A stretch of 64,000 nt of DNA from Pleurocapsa sp. FMAR1 (GTDB taxonomy: Bacteria > Cyanobacteriota > Cyanobacteriia > Cyanobacteriales > Xenococcaceae): positions 2,356,001-2,420,000 of the forward strand of contig NZ_OY762512.1 in NCBI RefSeq assembly GCF_963665995.1. The letters run 5' to 3'. The notes beneath the pieces are model-generated. The model searched no databases. It worked only from the letters and a program-made list of their open reading frames with translations, and had not been told where the DNA came from. Shown here piece by piece: positions 53,601 to 60,866 of this stretch. The position numbers were made by a program, and so were the translations under genes. Every line of letters begins with the position of its first letter. Within the stretch, counting starts at the first letter, position 1.

Positions 53601-56064
53601 ACCAGCTAACTTCTAGTAAAAGTCTTTGTTGTGGATCGATACTTTGAGCTTCACGAGGAGTAATGCCAAAAAACTGTGGATCGAAGCGATCTACATCTTC
53701 AATAAAGCCACCCCAGCTTGAACCTGACCAGCGATCGCTTTTGGCGATCGCGTCTTTGCCATCTCGCAACAGTTGCCAGAATTGAGCGGGATCATTTGCT
53801 CCAGGAAAACGGCAGCCAACACCAATAATAGCTATGTCTGATTGAATATTAGGTAACTCGTAGGGGCGAACGGCTGTTCGCCCAGATTGAACATCGCGAT
53901 CATTTGCCAAGTAGACAGCTAGTTCGGCGATATTTGGATAGTCATAAACGATGGTGGGGGACAGCTTTATATCCAGCCAGTCTTCTAAATCTGCCGAGAG
54001 GCTAACTGCTGCAAGGGAATTTAAACCAGAGCTAGCAAAGGGTTCATAGATGTCTATCTCTGATGCGGATATGCCTATACGCTGCGCCAGATTTTCAATT
54101 AACCAATTTTGAATTTGATTCTGTTTTTGATTAAATCCCGTAGGGGCGTTTCGCCCTTCGGGTTCGACACTTTTCTCAAGTCGGGAAACCCGCCCAACGA
54201 AAGTGTCTCTCGAAACGCCCCTATCTGGCGAAACGGAGGGGCTGAGGCTTGAACCTGCGTCAAGCCCTTGTAAGCCCCGTCCACTACCATTATTTTGTTG
54301 GGGCAAACGACCATTTTCTTCCAGCGATTTATATTCCCCAACGGTATTCAAACTGCCATCTAAATATCCTGCCTCACAGGCATGACGCTGAATTTTACCG
54401 CTAGAGGTTTTAGGAATACTGCCTGTCTTTAACAAAACTATGGCATGGATTTGCAGTTCATGATTTTGAGCTACTGCTTGCCGAATTGCCTTTGTTACCT
54501 CATTTACATCAAGCTTACGCAGATAAGTCCGTTTTATTTCTGCGGTGACAACTAGTTTTTCTTCTCCCGCAACTTCCACAGCAAAAGCGGCTACATTACC
54601 GGCTCGAATTGCTTCATGGGCAAGATCTAAAGTTAGTTCAATGTCTTGGGGATAGTAATTGCGTCCGCGAATGATAATTAAATCTTTCAAACGCCCTGTA
54701 ACAAATAGCTCTCCTGCTTGTAAAAAGCCTAAATCTCCTGTACGTAACCATCCTGCTTCTTGAGTGTCAGCCAATACTGCATTAAAGCTAGCGGTAGTTA
54801 GTTGGTCAAGACCCCAATAGCCTTGGGCTATACTGTCGCTTTTCGCCCAAATTTCCCCAATTTCACCGTCTGAACATTTAGTTAGAGTTTGAGGATTAAC
54901 AATAACCAGTCTTTGTCCTGGAAGATTGCGTCCACTACTAACTAAAGTAGTTTTATTTTCTGCACTGCTAGTCGAAACAGCAAGGTTTTCTTCAAGTTTT
55001 TGGTTTTCAAAGCTAGCGGTAACTGGCTCTTGATGCTTATCTCCTCCTATAATCATGAGAGTAGATTCTGCCATGCCATAGCAAGGATAAAAAGCTGCCG
55101 TGCGAAAACCACAGTCGCGAAAGTATTCACTAAAACGCTCGATAGTTTTGGCTCTGACTGGCTCGGCACCTGAAAAAGCTAGTTCCCAGCAACTTAAATC
55201 TAGGTTAGCTTTTTGTTCGGGAGTAATGCGATCGACACAGAGATCGTAAGCAAAATTAGGACCTCCGTTAGTTACCCCTCTATAACGAGAAATTGCCTGT
55301 AACCAACGGTAAGGACGCTGTAAAAAGGTTACAGGTGCTAGCAAATACATCGACGAGCCTACATAGGCTGGCTGGATAATCGAGCCGATCAAGCCCATAT
55401 CATGATAAGGAGGAAGCCAAGATACAAGATTATGCTCGCGCTTGTTTTGAAAATATTGTTCAATAGCAGCCGAATTAGCCATCAAATTGCCATGACTAAC
55501 CATTACTCCTTTAGGTTTACCCGTTGAACCACTGGTGTATTGTAAAAAAGCTAAGTTTCTTGTGGTAATTTCTGGATGATGCCAAGCTGAGGATAGATTA
55601 AGTTCAAAAGTATCAGTGGCGATAAATCTGACTTTTGAACTAGCATTATGATTGGCAAACTTGCTAACAATTTGATCTTGAATCAATTTAGTCGTTAAAG
55701 CAAAACTTGCCTCCGCATCGGTAATGATCGCTCTTAAACGTTCAAGCGAGCGATTGGCACGAGGTGGATAAACGGGAACAGCTACCACTCCAGCATATAA
55801 ACAACCCAAAAAAGCCGTAATAAAGTCTAGTCCTGGCTGGTATAGCAACAACGCCCTTTGCCCCTGAGCATTATAACTTTGCAACACAGAAGCGATCGCC
55901 TTAGCTTTTTCATTCAATTGTTGATATGTGAGACTATCTATTTCAGTTTCACCATCGGCTAAGAAAGTAAACGCCCTTTTATCGGGTTGTATACTCGCTT
56001 GTTCTTGTAATCGTTCTACCAGGGTTATTTGTTTGCTCAATCGATTCCTCTCTTTGCCACCCAC
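47608..56064 (-). CDS. ols: Olefin synthase: modular type I polyketide synthase FAAL-ACP-KS-AT-KR-ACP-ST-TE
   Basis: 2818 residues, the domain order of the cyanobacterial olefin synthase of Synechococcus PCC 7002. FAAL near 15-570 (LQYTSGSTGKPKGVMVSH near 173-190) activates a fatty acid; ACP1 (SSGLNSLAAVSLSA, Ser near 680); KS (DTACSSSLVAIHLA, Cys near 894, with ESHGTGTSLGDPIEV and NIGHLESAAG); AT (ALIGHSVGEYVAA near 1357); KR (YLITGGLGSLGLQVAQWLA near 1861); ACP2 (DIGMDSLMVMEAI, Ser near 2170); sulfotransferase (LSSPRSGSTLLRVMLAGH near 2248); thioesterase (LVGHSLGSVLGAIF near 2628). The enzyme adds one malonyl unit, reduces the ketone, sulfates the 3-hydroxyl and releases a terminal alkene by decarboxylation and sulfate loss. 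The frame opens with GTG at 56064; a TTG at 56040 preceded by AGAGAGG is a good alternative. Interdomain linkers contain palindromic repeat sequence (see repeats). No desaturase or second ols gene adjoins it. Confidence 0.95.
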   Translation of the reverse strand: MGGKERNRLSKQITLVERLQEQASIQPDKRAFTFLADGETEIDSLTYQQLNEKAKAIASVLQSYNAQGQRALLLYQPGLDFITAFLGCLYAGVVAVPVYPPRANRSLERLRAIITDAEASFALTTKLIQDQIVSKFANHNASSKVRFIATDTFELNLSSAWHHPEITTRNLAFLQYTSGSTGKPKGVMVSHGNLMANSAAIEQYFQNKREHNLVSWLPPYHDMGLIGSIIQPAYVGSSMYLLAPVTFLQRPYRWLQAISRYRGVTNGGPNFAYDLCVDRITPEQKANLDLSCWELAFSGAEPVRAKTIERFSEYFRDCGFRTAAFYPCYGMAESTLMIIGGDKHQEPVTASFENQKLEENLAVSTSSAENKTTLVSSGRNLPGQRLVIVNPQTLTKCSDGEIGEIWAKSDSIAQGYWGLDQLTTASFNAVLADTQEAGWLRTGDLGFLQAGELFVTGRLKDLIIIRGRNYYPQDIELTLDLAHEAIRAGNVAAFAVEVAGEEKLVVTAEIKRTYLRKLDVNEVTKAIRQAVAQNHELQIHAIVLLKTGSIPKTSSGKIQRHACEAGYLDGSLNTVGEYKSLEENGRLPQQNNGSGRGLQGLDAGSSLSPSVSPDRGVSRDTFVGRVSRLEKSVEPEGRNAPTGFNQKQNQIQNWLIENLAQRIGISASEIDIYEPFASSGLNSLAAVSLSADLEDWLDIKLSPTIVYDYPNIAELAVYLANDRDVQSGRTAVRPYELPNIQSDIAIIGVGCRFPGANDPAQFWQLLRDGKDAIAKSDRWSGSSWGGFIEDVDRFDPQFFGITPREAQSIDPQQRLLLEVSWSALEDAAVGNKNLAGSNTGVFIGISSSDYSQLRFHYGLDVDAYVGTGNAHSIAANRLSYLFDLKGPSMAVDTACSSSLVAIHLASQSLKTGECNLAIAGGVNLMLSPELTQTFTQAGMMAEDGRCKTFDADADGYVRGEGCGVVILKRLADAQRDGDRILGVIKGSAINQDGRSNGLTAPNGLSQQAVIRQALANANLSPAEISYIESHGTGTSLGDPIEVNSLKAVLGQEREQSCYLGSLKTNIGHLESAAGIASLIKTVLCLQHQAIPPNLHFKQLNPLIDLADTGITIPQQLQPWSTLGDTKYAGISSFGFGGTNAHVILGELSNTVGESRELGDLGNGENDKLPERPLHLLTLSAKSKPALKDLVLSYKDYLQDNPDIALGDICHTANTGRTHFNHRLAIAVKSKTQLQNKLANFSVGQLKGIAHGEASNSNQNQVAFLFTGQGSQYVNMGYQLYQTQPVFKKALDQCADILDSYLEKPLLEVLYPGNSSPHPSSLLDETVYTQPAIFAVEYALAQMWMDWGIKPSALIGHSVGEYVAATVAGVFSLADGLKLLATRGKLMQSSSHKGEMYAVFADETTVKSVIESFREQVAIAAINSHQSVVISGEETAVNSIISKFNPQKIKSKQLTVSHAFHSPLMNPILEDFAKVAESIEYNLPHIKLISNITGKTATAEIATAQYWIDHIVAPVRFADGMQALQQECNIFLEIGSKPILLGMGRSVLTNSKVTNYWLPSLRPRKKDWQQILQSLGSLYATGVEIDWHSFERGYNRQKVSLPTYPFQRESYWLAKKTNANSKVEVFLPSRDKSKFRQPDFYQINWQAYEGSLNKKTVAQENNQSWLIFADTNGLGEEIAAKLKQNSILISDRHIDSANLAQLFKQHQELAGIIYLTGLDNPESQTIAEINNYQQQQCTNVLNLLQALAQNSINAPVWLTTRGNQNIEHNLQSNTVASSCLWGLAQAIAIEHPKCWGGIVDLAIEPEADEVNSLLAVITNKNKEDRLALRQENIYVPRLSKTANIKPTRTVEIKDDAAYLITGGLGSLGLQVAQWLASKGAKNLLLLGRSKPSESAQQEINKLERQGVTVNIAQVDITDYDALKDIFKSQGEISNVSPSPQVSTSPLPIKGIIHAAGILDDGLLQGQTWARFEQVIAPKVTGAWNLHLCTQDIELDFFVLFSSVASLIGSPGQSNYSVANAGLDAIARYRQSQNLPALSINWGAWGESGMAVKQGVKIPGLDLINLQAGLAALEQLLTSELTQVGVISADWQQLSQKFAYLKESNYFSQLVSQLEDSNQSAENLIFPELLATEVARRPEYLTQYLQKAIAEILQIEADDLSVNSSLLDIGMDSLMVMEAINQLKTDLQLILYPREFYERPRIVNLAEYLAKEFTKTHEQAVKLTSKVRSQPKFNLLKDKLPPAAFILSSPRSGSTLLRVMLAGHSGLFSPPELHLLPFDNMTEREAQLGVSQLGEGLKRAFMALKGISAVESQALVAELTQENLSVAEAYQMLQQLAGDRLLIDKSPTYASNRETLTKAETIFNNAKYIHLVRHPYAVIESFARMRMDKLVGSVDGDAYQLAELIWRDSNQNIFDFAQDIDPERYHLVYYEDLVSKPQAVMTQICNFLEVPYHEAVLTPYQGDRLTDGVNDTAMSLGDPNFLNHQKIDAKLAETWQEIKLPSLLSTYTQQLASQLRYELLQEANADVVDLLMEETLITIRGLKICLCTWGPEEGPLVLCLHGILEQGAAWSEVAIRLAQKGYRVIAPDLRGHGRSDRLGKGVSYNLIDFLGDIDAIVENLAGRAFILVGHSLGSVLGAIFATIRPQSIRNIVLVETILPTANEDDDPTASLTNQLDSMAAPPEHLVFPNVEAAAERLRKATPAITHSLAMILAERITEPCEGGVRWRWEPLLRTRAGISLNSIGRSRYLKLLKKIKVPITLVYGDKSSFNRLEDLNQQHEAMPNATKVVVSGGHNLPLEAPSALAKIISSAVALTNKLIP
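50230..50275. repeat. Short GGGGACTT-type repeat within the KR domain region
   Basis: The plus strand carries GGGGACGTAGAGACTTGGGG and then GACTTGGGGAG, an imperfect tandem of GACTTGGGG. On the coding strand it reads SPSPQVSTSPLP, a low-complexity insert just before the KR motif KGIIHAAG. Confidence 0.45.
53861..53883. repeat. TAGGGGCGAA palindrome in the ACP1-KS linker of the olefin synthase
   Basis: GGGCGAAC / GTTCGCCC arms with loop GGCT, preceded by TAG. It is in frame and encodes GRTAVRPYELP, between ACP1 and the KS. Confidence 0.6.
54141..54223. repeat. MITE-like palindrome in the FAAL-ACP1 linker of the olefin synthase
   Basis: Perfect 13-bp terminal inverted repeats TAGGGGCGTTTCG (54141-54153) and CGAAACGCCCCTA (54211-54223). 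Inside are GACACTTT / AAAGTGTC (54166-54173, 54200-54207) and CGGG-AAA-CCCG (54182-54192), so the 83 bases could fold as one nested hairpin. The element keeps the reading frame and encodes residues about 614-641. Confidence 0.8.
54238..54278. repeat. Second nested palindrome adjoining the first in the olefin synthase linker
   Basis: Outer arms GGGGCT / AGCCCC (54238-54243, 54273-54278) and inner arms GGCTTGA / TCAAGCC (54246-54252, 54260-54266). It starts 15 bases after the first element and also reads through in frame. Confidence 0.65.
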
Positions 56065-56462
56065 GAAGCTAGATTTATTTATCTAGCTTATCCAAAAGCG
56101 AGAGATGTTTGTTAATCTCGCTGATGAAATAAATATTCCCAGACAAAGAATAACCGATAAAGGTATAAAAACCTAGTAAGACTTTAAAGGGATGAGATTA
56201 TGAAGAATGAGGGATAAAACATGGAACTTTTGCTCGAAAGATTGCTGAAAATTACTATGTCAATTGTAAACAGAGATCGCATTTTTGATGTGTAGGGCTG
56301 AAAAGGCGATCGCCTTTTTAAGTCAAGAAAGTTATTTGAGATAAGTTTCACGCCAAGACGCAAAGGCGCAAAGTGTTTTTTCAAGAACATGAAAGTAATT
56401 TAGATTTATAGCAATCAGAAATCAAATATGAGAAAGTAAAAATAAAAGGCTGAAAACTAAAA

Positions 56463-56573
56463 GTTGAAGAATTAAATACTTTTATAGAGTCTAATGCAGA
56501 GCCAAGAGAATTAAAAAGAGCGCTCGCCGTTAAAATGACGCTCCAAGGTTACAGGCATCAAGAAATTATCGAT
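56463..56573 (+). pseudogene. N-terminal remnant of an IS630-family transposase
   Basis: The plus strand reads VEELNTFIESNAEPRELKRA, then LAVKMTLQGYRHQEIID. This is the start of the helix-turn-helix of IS630-type transposases (EPRELKRALAVKM-x-L-x-GY-x-H-x-EI). After about 37 codons the frame loses similarity. No catalytic DDE region and no terminal repeats were found nearby, so only a fragment of the element remains. Confidence 0.6.
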
Positions 56574-56574
56574 G

Positions 56575-56720
56575 GTCGTGGCGTTGACCGTATAATTAAA
56601 GTCGTAGGACTTGCGACTATAAACCGATCGCTGCGCGCAGTCGCCAACGGTGGTTAAATCGTCCTGGTCGGGTTCTTGGGCAAAGAGAACCCAGGAATGG
56701 ATTACTTTCAACTGATGCAA
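56575..56720 (-). pseudogene. Unidentified protein fragment in the 56-57 kb gap
   Basis: On the reverse strand from 56720 the frame reads KVIHSWVLFAQEPDQDDLTT and later SYDFNYTVNATTIDNFLMPV, which looks like real protein sequence. The middle is interrupted by a GC-rich block with GCTGCGCGCAG. It runs into the IS630 remnant on the opposite strand. I do not recognise the family; a gene fragment is more likely than a functional gene. Confidence 0.35.
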
Positions 56721-56726
56721 AGTGGA

Positions 56727-56911
56727 GCGTTTATCCGCTCGGTTTCCGTTGGCGATCTCGCCAACCTCGAAGATCTGTTAAAGCTATGAAAACGAACAGT
56801 TTAGAGCCAGTCATCGACCGAACCTTTAAGTTTCAAGATGCAAAAGAGGCATTTTCTTATCTTGAAAACGGCAGTCATTTTGGAAAAATCGTCATTCAGG
56901 TACATTGCTAA
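56727..56911 (+). pseudogene. C-terminal remnant of a zinc-type alcohol dehydrogenase/quinone oxidoreductase
   Basis: The last 42 codons read MKTNSLEPVIDRTFKFQDAK, then EAFSYLENGSHFGKIVIQVH, the typical C-terminal helix and strand of medium-chain dehydrogenases (PVIDR-x-F and YLESG-x-HFGKIVI). The preceding homologous stretch NLEDLLK is in another frame, so there is a one-base slip near 56783. The nucleotide-binding domain is absent. Confidence 0.7.
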
Positions 56912-57198
56912 ACTTCTTTCAAATTCTCAGTAATTGTCTATTGTCAATTTTTAATCGCCACGTGAGCAAATTGAATTAAAAAAAGCAAGATTAGACAAAT
57001 TAAAGCAATAAAAGAGAAGAACTGCTCGGCAATATTTTGTATGTTGTAATTATTGAGCAATCTTGATCGCTGCGATCGCTATACACCTAATTTTCATTTA
57101 GTTAAAGCTTTGGCAGCAGTTTTCAATTGGATAATATATGCAGAAGTTAAAAGCTAATAGCTGACCATCAACAGCAGTTTTCAAAGGAAAAGTTAACT

Positions 57199-58737
57199 AT
57201 GATTAGTACAGCACCAAGATGTCAAACTGAAATTGAGCAGCCTGAGCCTGCTTCTCCTTGTGCGATCGCCATTTTTGGCGCAGCAGGAGATTTAACCAAA
57301 CGTCTGTTGATGCCAGCGTTATACAATTTGGCTAAATCTGGTTTATTGCCCAAAGAGTTCGCTATTATCGGCGTAGCACATACGGATTTAAGTAGCGATG
57401 AGTTTCGCACTCAAATGAGTCGGGATATCAAGGAGTTTGCTACCCAAGAAGTAGATAGCGATATCTGGAACTGGATTAACGAACGCTTGGATTATCTCCA
57501 GGGTGATTTTAAAGATCCTAATACCTATTTAGAGCTACAAAAACGTTTATCTGGGGTAGATAAGGAGAAAGGAACAAGCGGTAATTACTTGTTTTACTTA
57601 GCAACATCCCCCAGCTTCTTTAAACCCATTGTTGAAGGTCTGGGCAAAGCCAAATTAACCAAAGAATCTGACGAACAATGGCGTAGAGTAATTATTGAAA
57701 AGCCTTTCGGACAAGATTTAGATTCTGCTCGTAGTCTCAATCAAGATATTTTTAAAGTCTTAGACGAAAACCAAGTTTACCGTATCGACCATTATTTGGG
57801 CAAAGAAACCGTGCAAAATCTAATGGTTTTTCGTTTTGCCAATGGAGTGTTTGAACCGATCTGGAATCGCAACCATATCGACCACGTTCAGATTACGGTA
57901 TCCGAAACCGTGGGGGTAGAAAAGCGGGGTAACTATTACGACCAAGCAGGTGCGCTGAGGGACATGATTCCCAATCATTTGTTTCAACTACTGGCATTAA
58001 CCGCAATGGAAGCACCTACCTGTTTTGCAGCCGATGCAGTACGAGACGAAAAAACCAAGCTGTTTCATGCAGTACAGGCGATCGCGCCTGAAGAGGTTGA
58101 TAACTATGCAGTACGAGGACAATACGACCAAGGACAGGTAGGGGACAAAGAGGCAAAAGCTTACCGCGATGAACCCAGAGTCGATCCTGACTCTAATACC
58201 GAATCCTATGTAGCACTCAAGCTATTAATCGATAATTGGCGTTGGGCGGGAGTACCTTTCTATTTAAGAACGGGTAAATATATGCCCCAGCGCACTACAG
58301 AGATTGCGATTCAGTTTAAGCAAGCACCTTTTACTATGTTTAAAGATACGCCAGTTGAATGTCTGACTCCTAATTTTCTTCTGATCCAAATTCAACCCAA
58401 AGAAAGAATTTCTTTGCAAATTGGGGCAAAAGTTCCAGGACCAAAAGTAAATATCGACGGCGTAGAAATGGACTTTTCCTACAAAGATCGTTTTGGTGCT
58501 GCTCCCCAAACTGGCTACGAAACCCTGATCTATGACTGCTTAATTGGCGATGCCACTCTGTTTCAAAGAGCGGACAACACCGAAGCAGCCTGGAAGATTG
58601 TCGATCCCATACTTGAAGCTTGGAAGCAAAATAAAGCCGATTTTCCTAACTATACTGCTGGAACTTGGGGTCCAAAATCGGCAGATGAGTTGCTAGAACG
58701 AGATGGTCGTCAGTGGCGAGTCATGTCTGTTGAGTAG
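57199..58737 (+). CDS. zwf: Glucose-6-phosphate 1-dehydrogenase
   Basis: 512 residues. NADP-binding [20 protein letters not shown] near 25-44, the active-site [20 protein letters not shown] near 194-213 with the catalytic histidine two turns on, and [19 protein letters not shown] near 353. It catalyses the first step of the oxidative pentose phosphate pathway. In many cyanobacteria the allosteric activator opcA follows zwf; here a CDGSH protein follows instead. A ribosome-binding site AAAGGAAAAG precedes the ATG. Confidence 0.97.
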   Translation: MISTAPRCQTEIEQPEPASPCAIAIFGAAGDLTKRLLMPALYNLAKSGLLPKEFAIIGVAHTDLSSDEFRTQMSRDIKEFATQEVDSDIWNWINERLDYLQGDFKDPNTYLELQKRLSGVDKEKGTSGNYLFYLATSPSFFKPIVEGLGKAKLTKESDEQWRRVIIEKPFGQDLDSARSLNQDIFKVLDENQVYRIDHYLGKETVQNLMVFRFANGVFEPIWNRNHIDHVQITVSETVGVEKRGNYYDQAGALRDMIPNHLFQLLALTAMEAPTCFAADAVRDEKTKLFHAVQAIAPEEVDNYAVRGQYDQGQVGDKEAKAYRDEPRVDPDSNTESYVALKLLIDNWRWAGVPFYLRTGKYMPQRTTEIAIQFKQAPFTMFKDTPVECLTPNFLLIQIQPKERISLQIGAKVPGPKVNIDGVEMDFSYKDRFGAAPQTGYETLIYDCLIGDATLFQRADNTEAAWKIVDPILEAWKQNKADFPNYTAGTWGPKSADELLERDGRQWRVMSVE

Positions 58738-58847
58738 GAAGTAACGAGTAACAAGTAGAGAGTTATAGGAAACTTTTCTCTGAATTTTACAGTAAGTCTA
58801 ATCAAAAATTGCACTAATTAATTTAACAATTAAAAAAGGAGAATACT

Positions 58848-59051
58848 ATGTCAGATCTAACCATTCAAGCTAAAGATAATGGTCCTTTTATTGTCAAAGG
58901 AGATGTCTCTATTACCGACGGTAGTGGACAAGCTTTTGAAACCAAAGACCATATAGCTCTTTGTCGCTGTGGAGTTTCCTCAAACCGACCTTTCTGCGAT
59001 GGTACTCATGCCAAAATCGGTTTTGAAGCAGCAGAAAAAGCCTCTGAATAA
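58848..59051 (+). CDS. CDGSH-type iron-sulfur protein
   Basis: 67 residues. The cluster motif reads CRCGVSSNRPFCDGTHAKIGF near 40-60, matching C-x-C-x2-(S/T)-x3-P-x-C-D-G-(S/A/T)-H with three Cys and one His as 2Fe-2S ligands. No membrane anchor, so soluble. A strong AAAAGGAGAA ribosome-binding site precedes the ATG. It may take part in redox sensing or electron transfer; function in bacteria is poorly known. Located 110 bases after zwf. Confidence 0.9.
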   Translation: MSDLTIQAKDNGPFIVKGDVSITDGSGQAFETKDHIALCRCGVSSNRPFCDGTHAKIGFEAAEKASE

Positions 59052-59069
59052 AAGTAGCTTAGAAAATAT

Positions 59070-59110
59070 GGCGATCGCGCGACCCGTAGCCGAGCGATCG
59101 CCTTTCTGAA
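59070..59110 (+). terminator. HIP1-armed hairpin after the CDGSH gene
   Basis: Arms GGCGATCGC (59070-59078) and GCGATCGCC (59094-59102), a 15-base loop, then TTTCT. Both arms contain the HIP1 octamer. It could terminate the zwf-CDGSH transcript. Confidence 0.5.
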
Positions 59111-59131
59111 AACATTACACAATTTAAAACA

Positions 59132-59953
59132 ATGAACAAAGCTGCCGACAAATCAACTAAAGTTTCCTTAGTAGTCGCTGACGTAGATGGAACGTTAGTC
59201 ACCCCTGATAAAGTATTAACCGAACGCGCCTGTGCTGCGGTCAAGAAACTACACGATGCCGACATTCTGTTCGCCATCACTAGCGGACGACCACCTTTGG
59301 GTATGAAAATGCTGGTTGAACCGCTAAATCTAAAAGCACCTATTGGTGCATTCAATGGCGGAATATTTCTCAACCCCGACTTTTCAGTTATCGAACAAAA
59401 TAGTTTGCCCCAAGATGTTACCGAACAGGCAATTTCTCTTATTAGAGAGCATAACTTAGATGTTTGGATTTATCTAGAAAAAGACTGGTACGTTCAGGAC
59501 AAAAATGGTTCTCATGTAGACCGCGAAAGCAATACCGTGAAGTTTAAGCCTACTGTCGTTGATAACTACAATGACTTACTGAGTGATGTAGTCAAGATTG
59601 TGGGCGTTAGTGATGACCTAGATGCAGTAGCAAAATGCGAAGCTGCTACTCAAAAGGCATTGGGCGATCGCGCCTCTGCTTCTCGTTCTCAGCCTTATTA
59701 TCTTGATATTACCCATCCTCAAGCCAATAAGGGAACTGTAGTTAAACGTCTTTCAGAAATACTTGATATTCCTCTAGCAGAAATTGCCACTCTCGGCGAT
59801 ATGCCCAATGACGTACCGATGTTCGAGCTTAGTGGCATGAGTATTGCAATGGGCAATTCCAGTGAAGATGTGCAAAACCAGGCAACATATACGACTGATT
59901 CTTATACAGAAGAAGGTTTTGCCAAGGCGATCGAGAAGTTTATTTTGAACTAA
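59132..59953 (+). CDS. Cof-type HAD-superfamily phosphatase
   Basis: 273 residues. Motif I VVADVDGTLVTPDKVL near 11-26, motif II ITSGRPPLGM near 49, motif III lysine in HPQANKGTVVKRL near 193 and motif IV ATLGDMPNDVPMF near 213-225. A type IIB cap lies between about 85 and 185. These enzymes dephosphorylate sugar phosphates, phospholipids or cofactors. Standing next to zwf and rpe-like genes hints at sugar phosphates, but that is only context. Confidence 0.92.
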   Translation: MNKAADKSTKVSLVVADVDGTLVTPDKVLTERACAAVKKLHDADILFAITSGRPPLGMKMLVEPLNLKAPIGAFNGGIFLNPDFSVIEQNSLPQDVTEQAISLIREHNLDVWIYLEKDWYVQDKNGSHVDRESNTVKFKPTVVDNYNDLLSDVVKIVGVSDDLDAVAKCEAATQKALGDRASASRSQPYYLDITHPQANKGTVVKRLSEILDIPLAEIATLGDMPNDVPMFELSGMSIAMGNSSEDVQNQATYTTDSYTEEGFAKAIEKFILN

Positions 59954-60143
59954 AGAAAACCCCAATTGAATAAGGGTCAAAAAATTTGGGCAAGATTTGA
60001 CTAGCTTTGAGCAACAAAAGAGAAGCAACTGCCAAGCAGAAATCGTAACCTTGAGTTATAAATACTTATCAGCTAGAACCTACAAAAAAATTAAATCAAA
60101 GGTTTTGGCAAGCTTGTTAAATTAATTCATCAACTTTTTAATC

Positions 60144-60716
60144 ATGATTTCACGCAATAAAAACTTATTATTAGGTGGGGCGGTTTCTTTATTTCTTTTA
60201 GGCTCAACTGTCCCCGCGATTGCCTTGAGTAGAGAACCAAGCCAATATATCGCCCAAAGCAGAACTATTGAAGCCAGAAGCGCGCAAGAAAAAACTCTTT
60301 ATCTCAACAACAATCGTGTCTATTACTATGATTTGATTGCTACTCAAAGTGGCACAATTGGTAATGTTACCGTTCCTGTGGGTGCAACCATTGAAGGAAA
60401 ATACGTTCCTACCGAAGGTGGGCTACGATATGTTGCTCAGAATGTAACCTATGGCAAATATACCTATCCCGTCAATGCAGAATCTCAAACTTTAGCAGAT
60501 GTCAAAGATCCCCGTGATACATCGGCAGGTTCGGTAGCTGAAGATGCAGGAATTGGTGCTGCTGGTGGTGCAGTTTTAGGTGAATTATTTGGCGGGAAAA
60601 TAAAAGTAGGAGAAGCCCTTGGTGGTGCTGCTGCGGGCGCTGCGGTGGGCAACATTACTGCCGATCGCGTTGTGGTAGTCAAGCCAGATGATTCGATAAC
60701 TTTGTATAACGAATAA
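60144..60716 (+). CDS. Exported protein with glycine-zipper region
   Basis: 190 residues. A signal peptide (LLLGGAVSLFLLGSTVPAIA near 8-27, cleavage likely after AIA) leads to a beta-rich part (TVPVGATIEGKYVPTEGGLR, VTYGKYTYPVNAES) that resembles a small SH3-like or barrel domain. Residues about 130-172 contain GIGAAGGAVLGELFGG and ALGGAAAGAAVGN, a glycine zipper of the kind that packs in membranes in other envelope proteins. Likely periplasmic or outer-membrane associated. Function not known. Confidence 0.75.
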   Translation: MISRNKNLLLGGAVSLFLLGSTVPAIALSREPSQYIAQSRTIEARSAQEKTLYLNNNRVYYYDLIATQSGTIGNVTVPVGATIEGKYVPTEGGLRYVAQNVTYGKYTYPVNAESQTLADVKDPRDTSAGSVAEDAGIGAAGGAVLGELFGGKIKVGEALGGAAAGAAVGNITADRVVVVKPDDSITLYNE

Positions 60717-60866
60717 TTGCCGATGAGAAAAAAATCAACTTTGAACTGCCAGCTAACGTCAAAACTATACATAATATAGCAGGAATCCTGGGAGGAATTG
60801 GGCGATTTAGATAATCCACATCCCAGCCATAAAAATACTACTAACTTTATTTCAGCAGTAAAAACA

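Noticed and set aside
54099-54341. Alternative small frame over the olefin synthase linker
   Set aside because: It arises because the palindromic repeats are open in several frames. The synthase frame is continuous through the region and joins the FAAL to ACP1.
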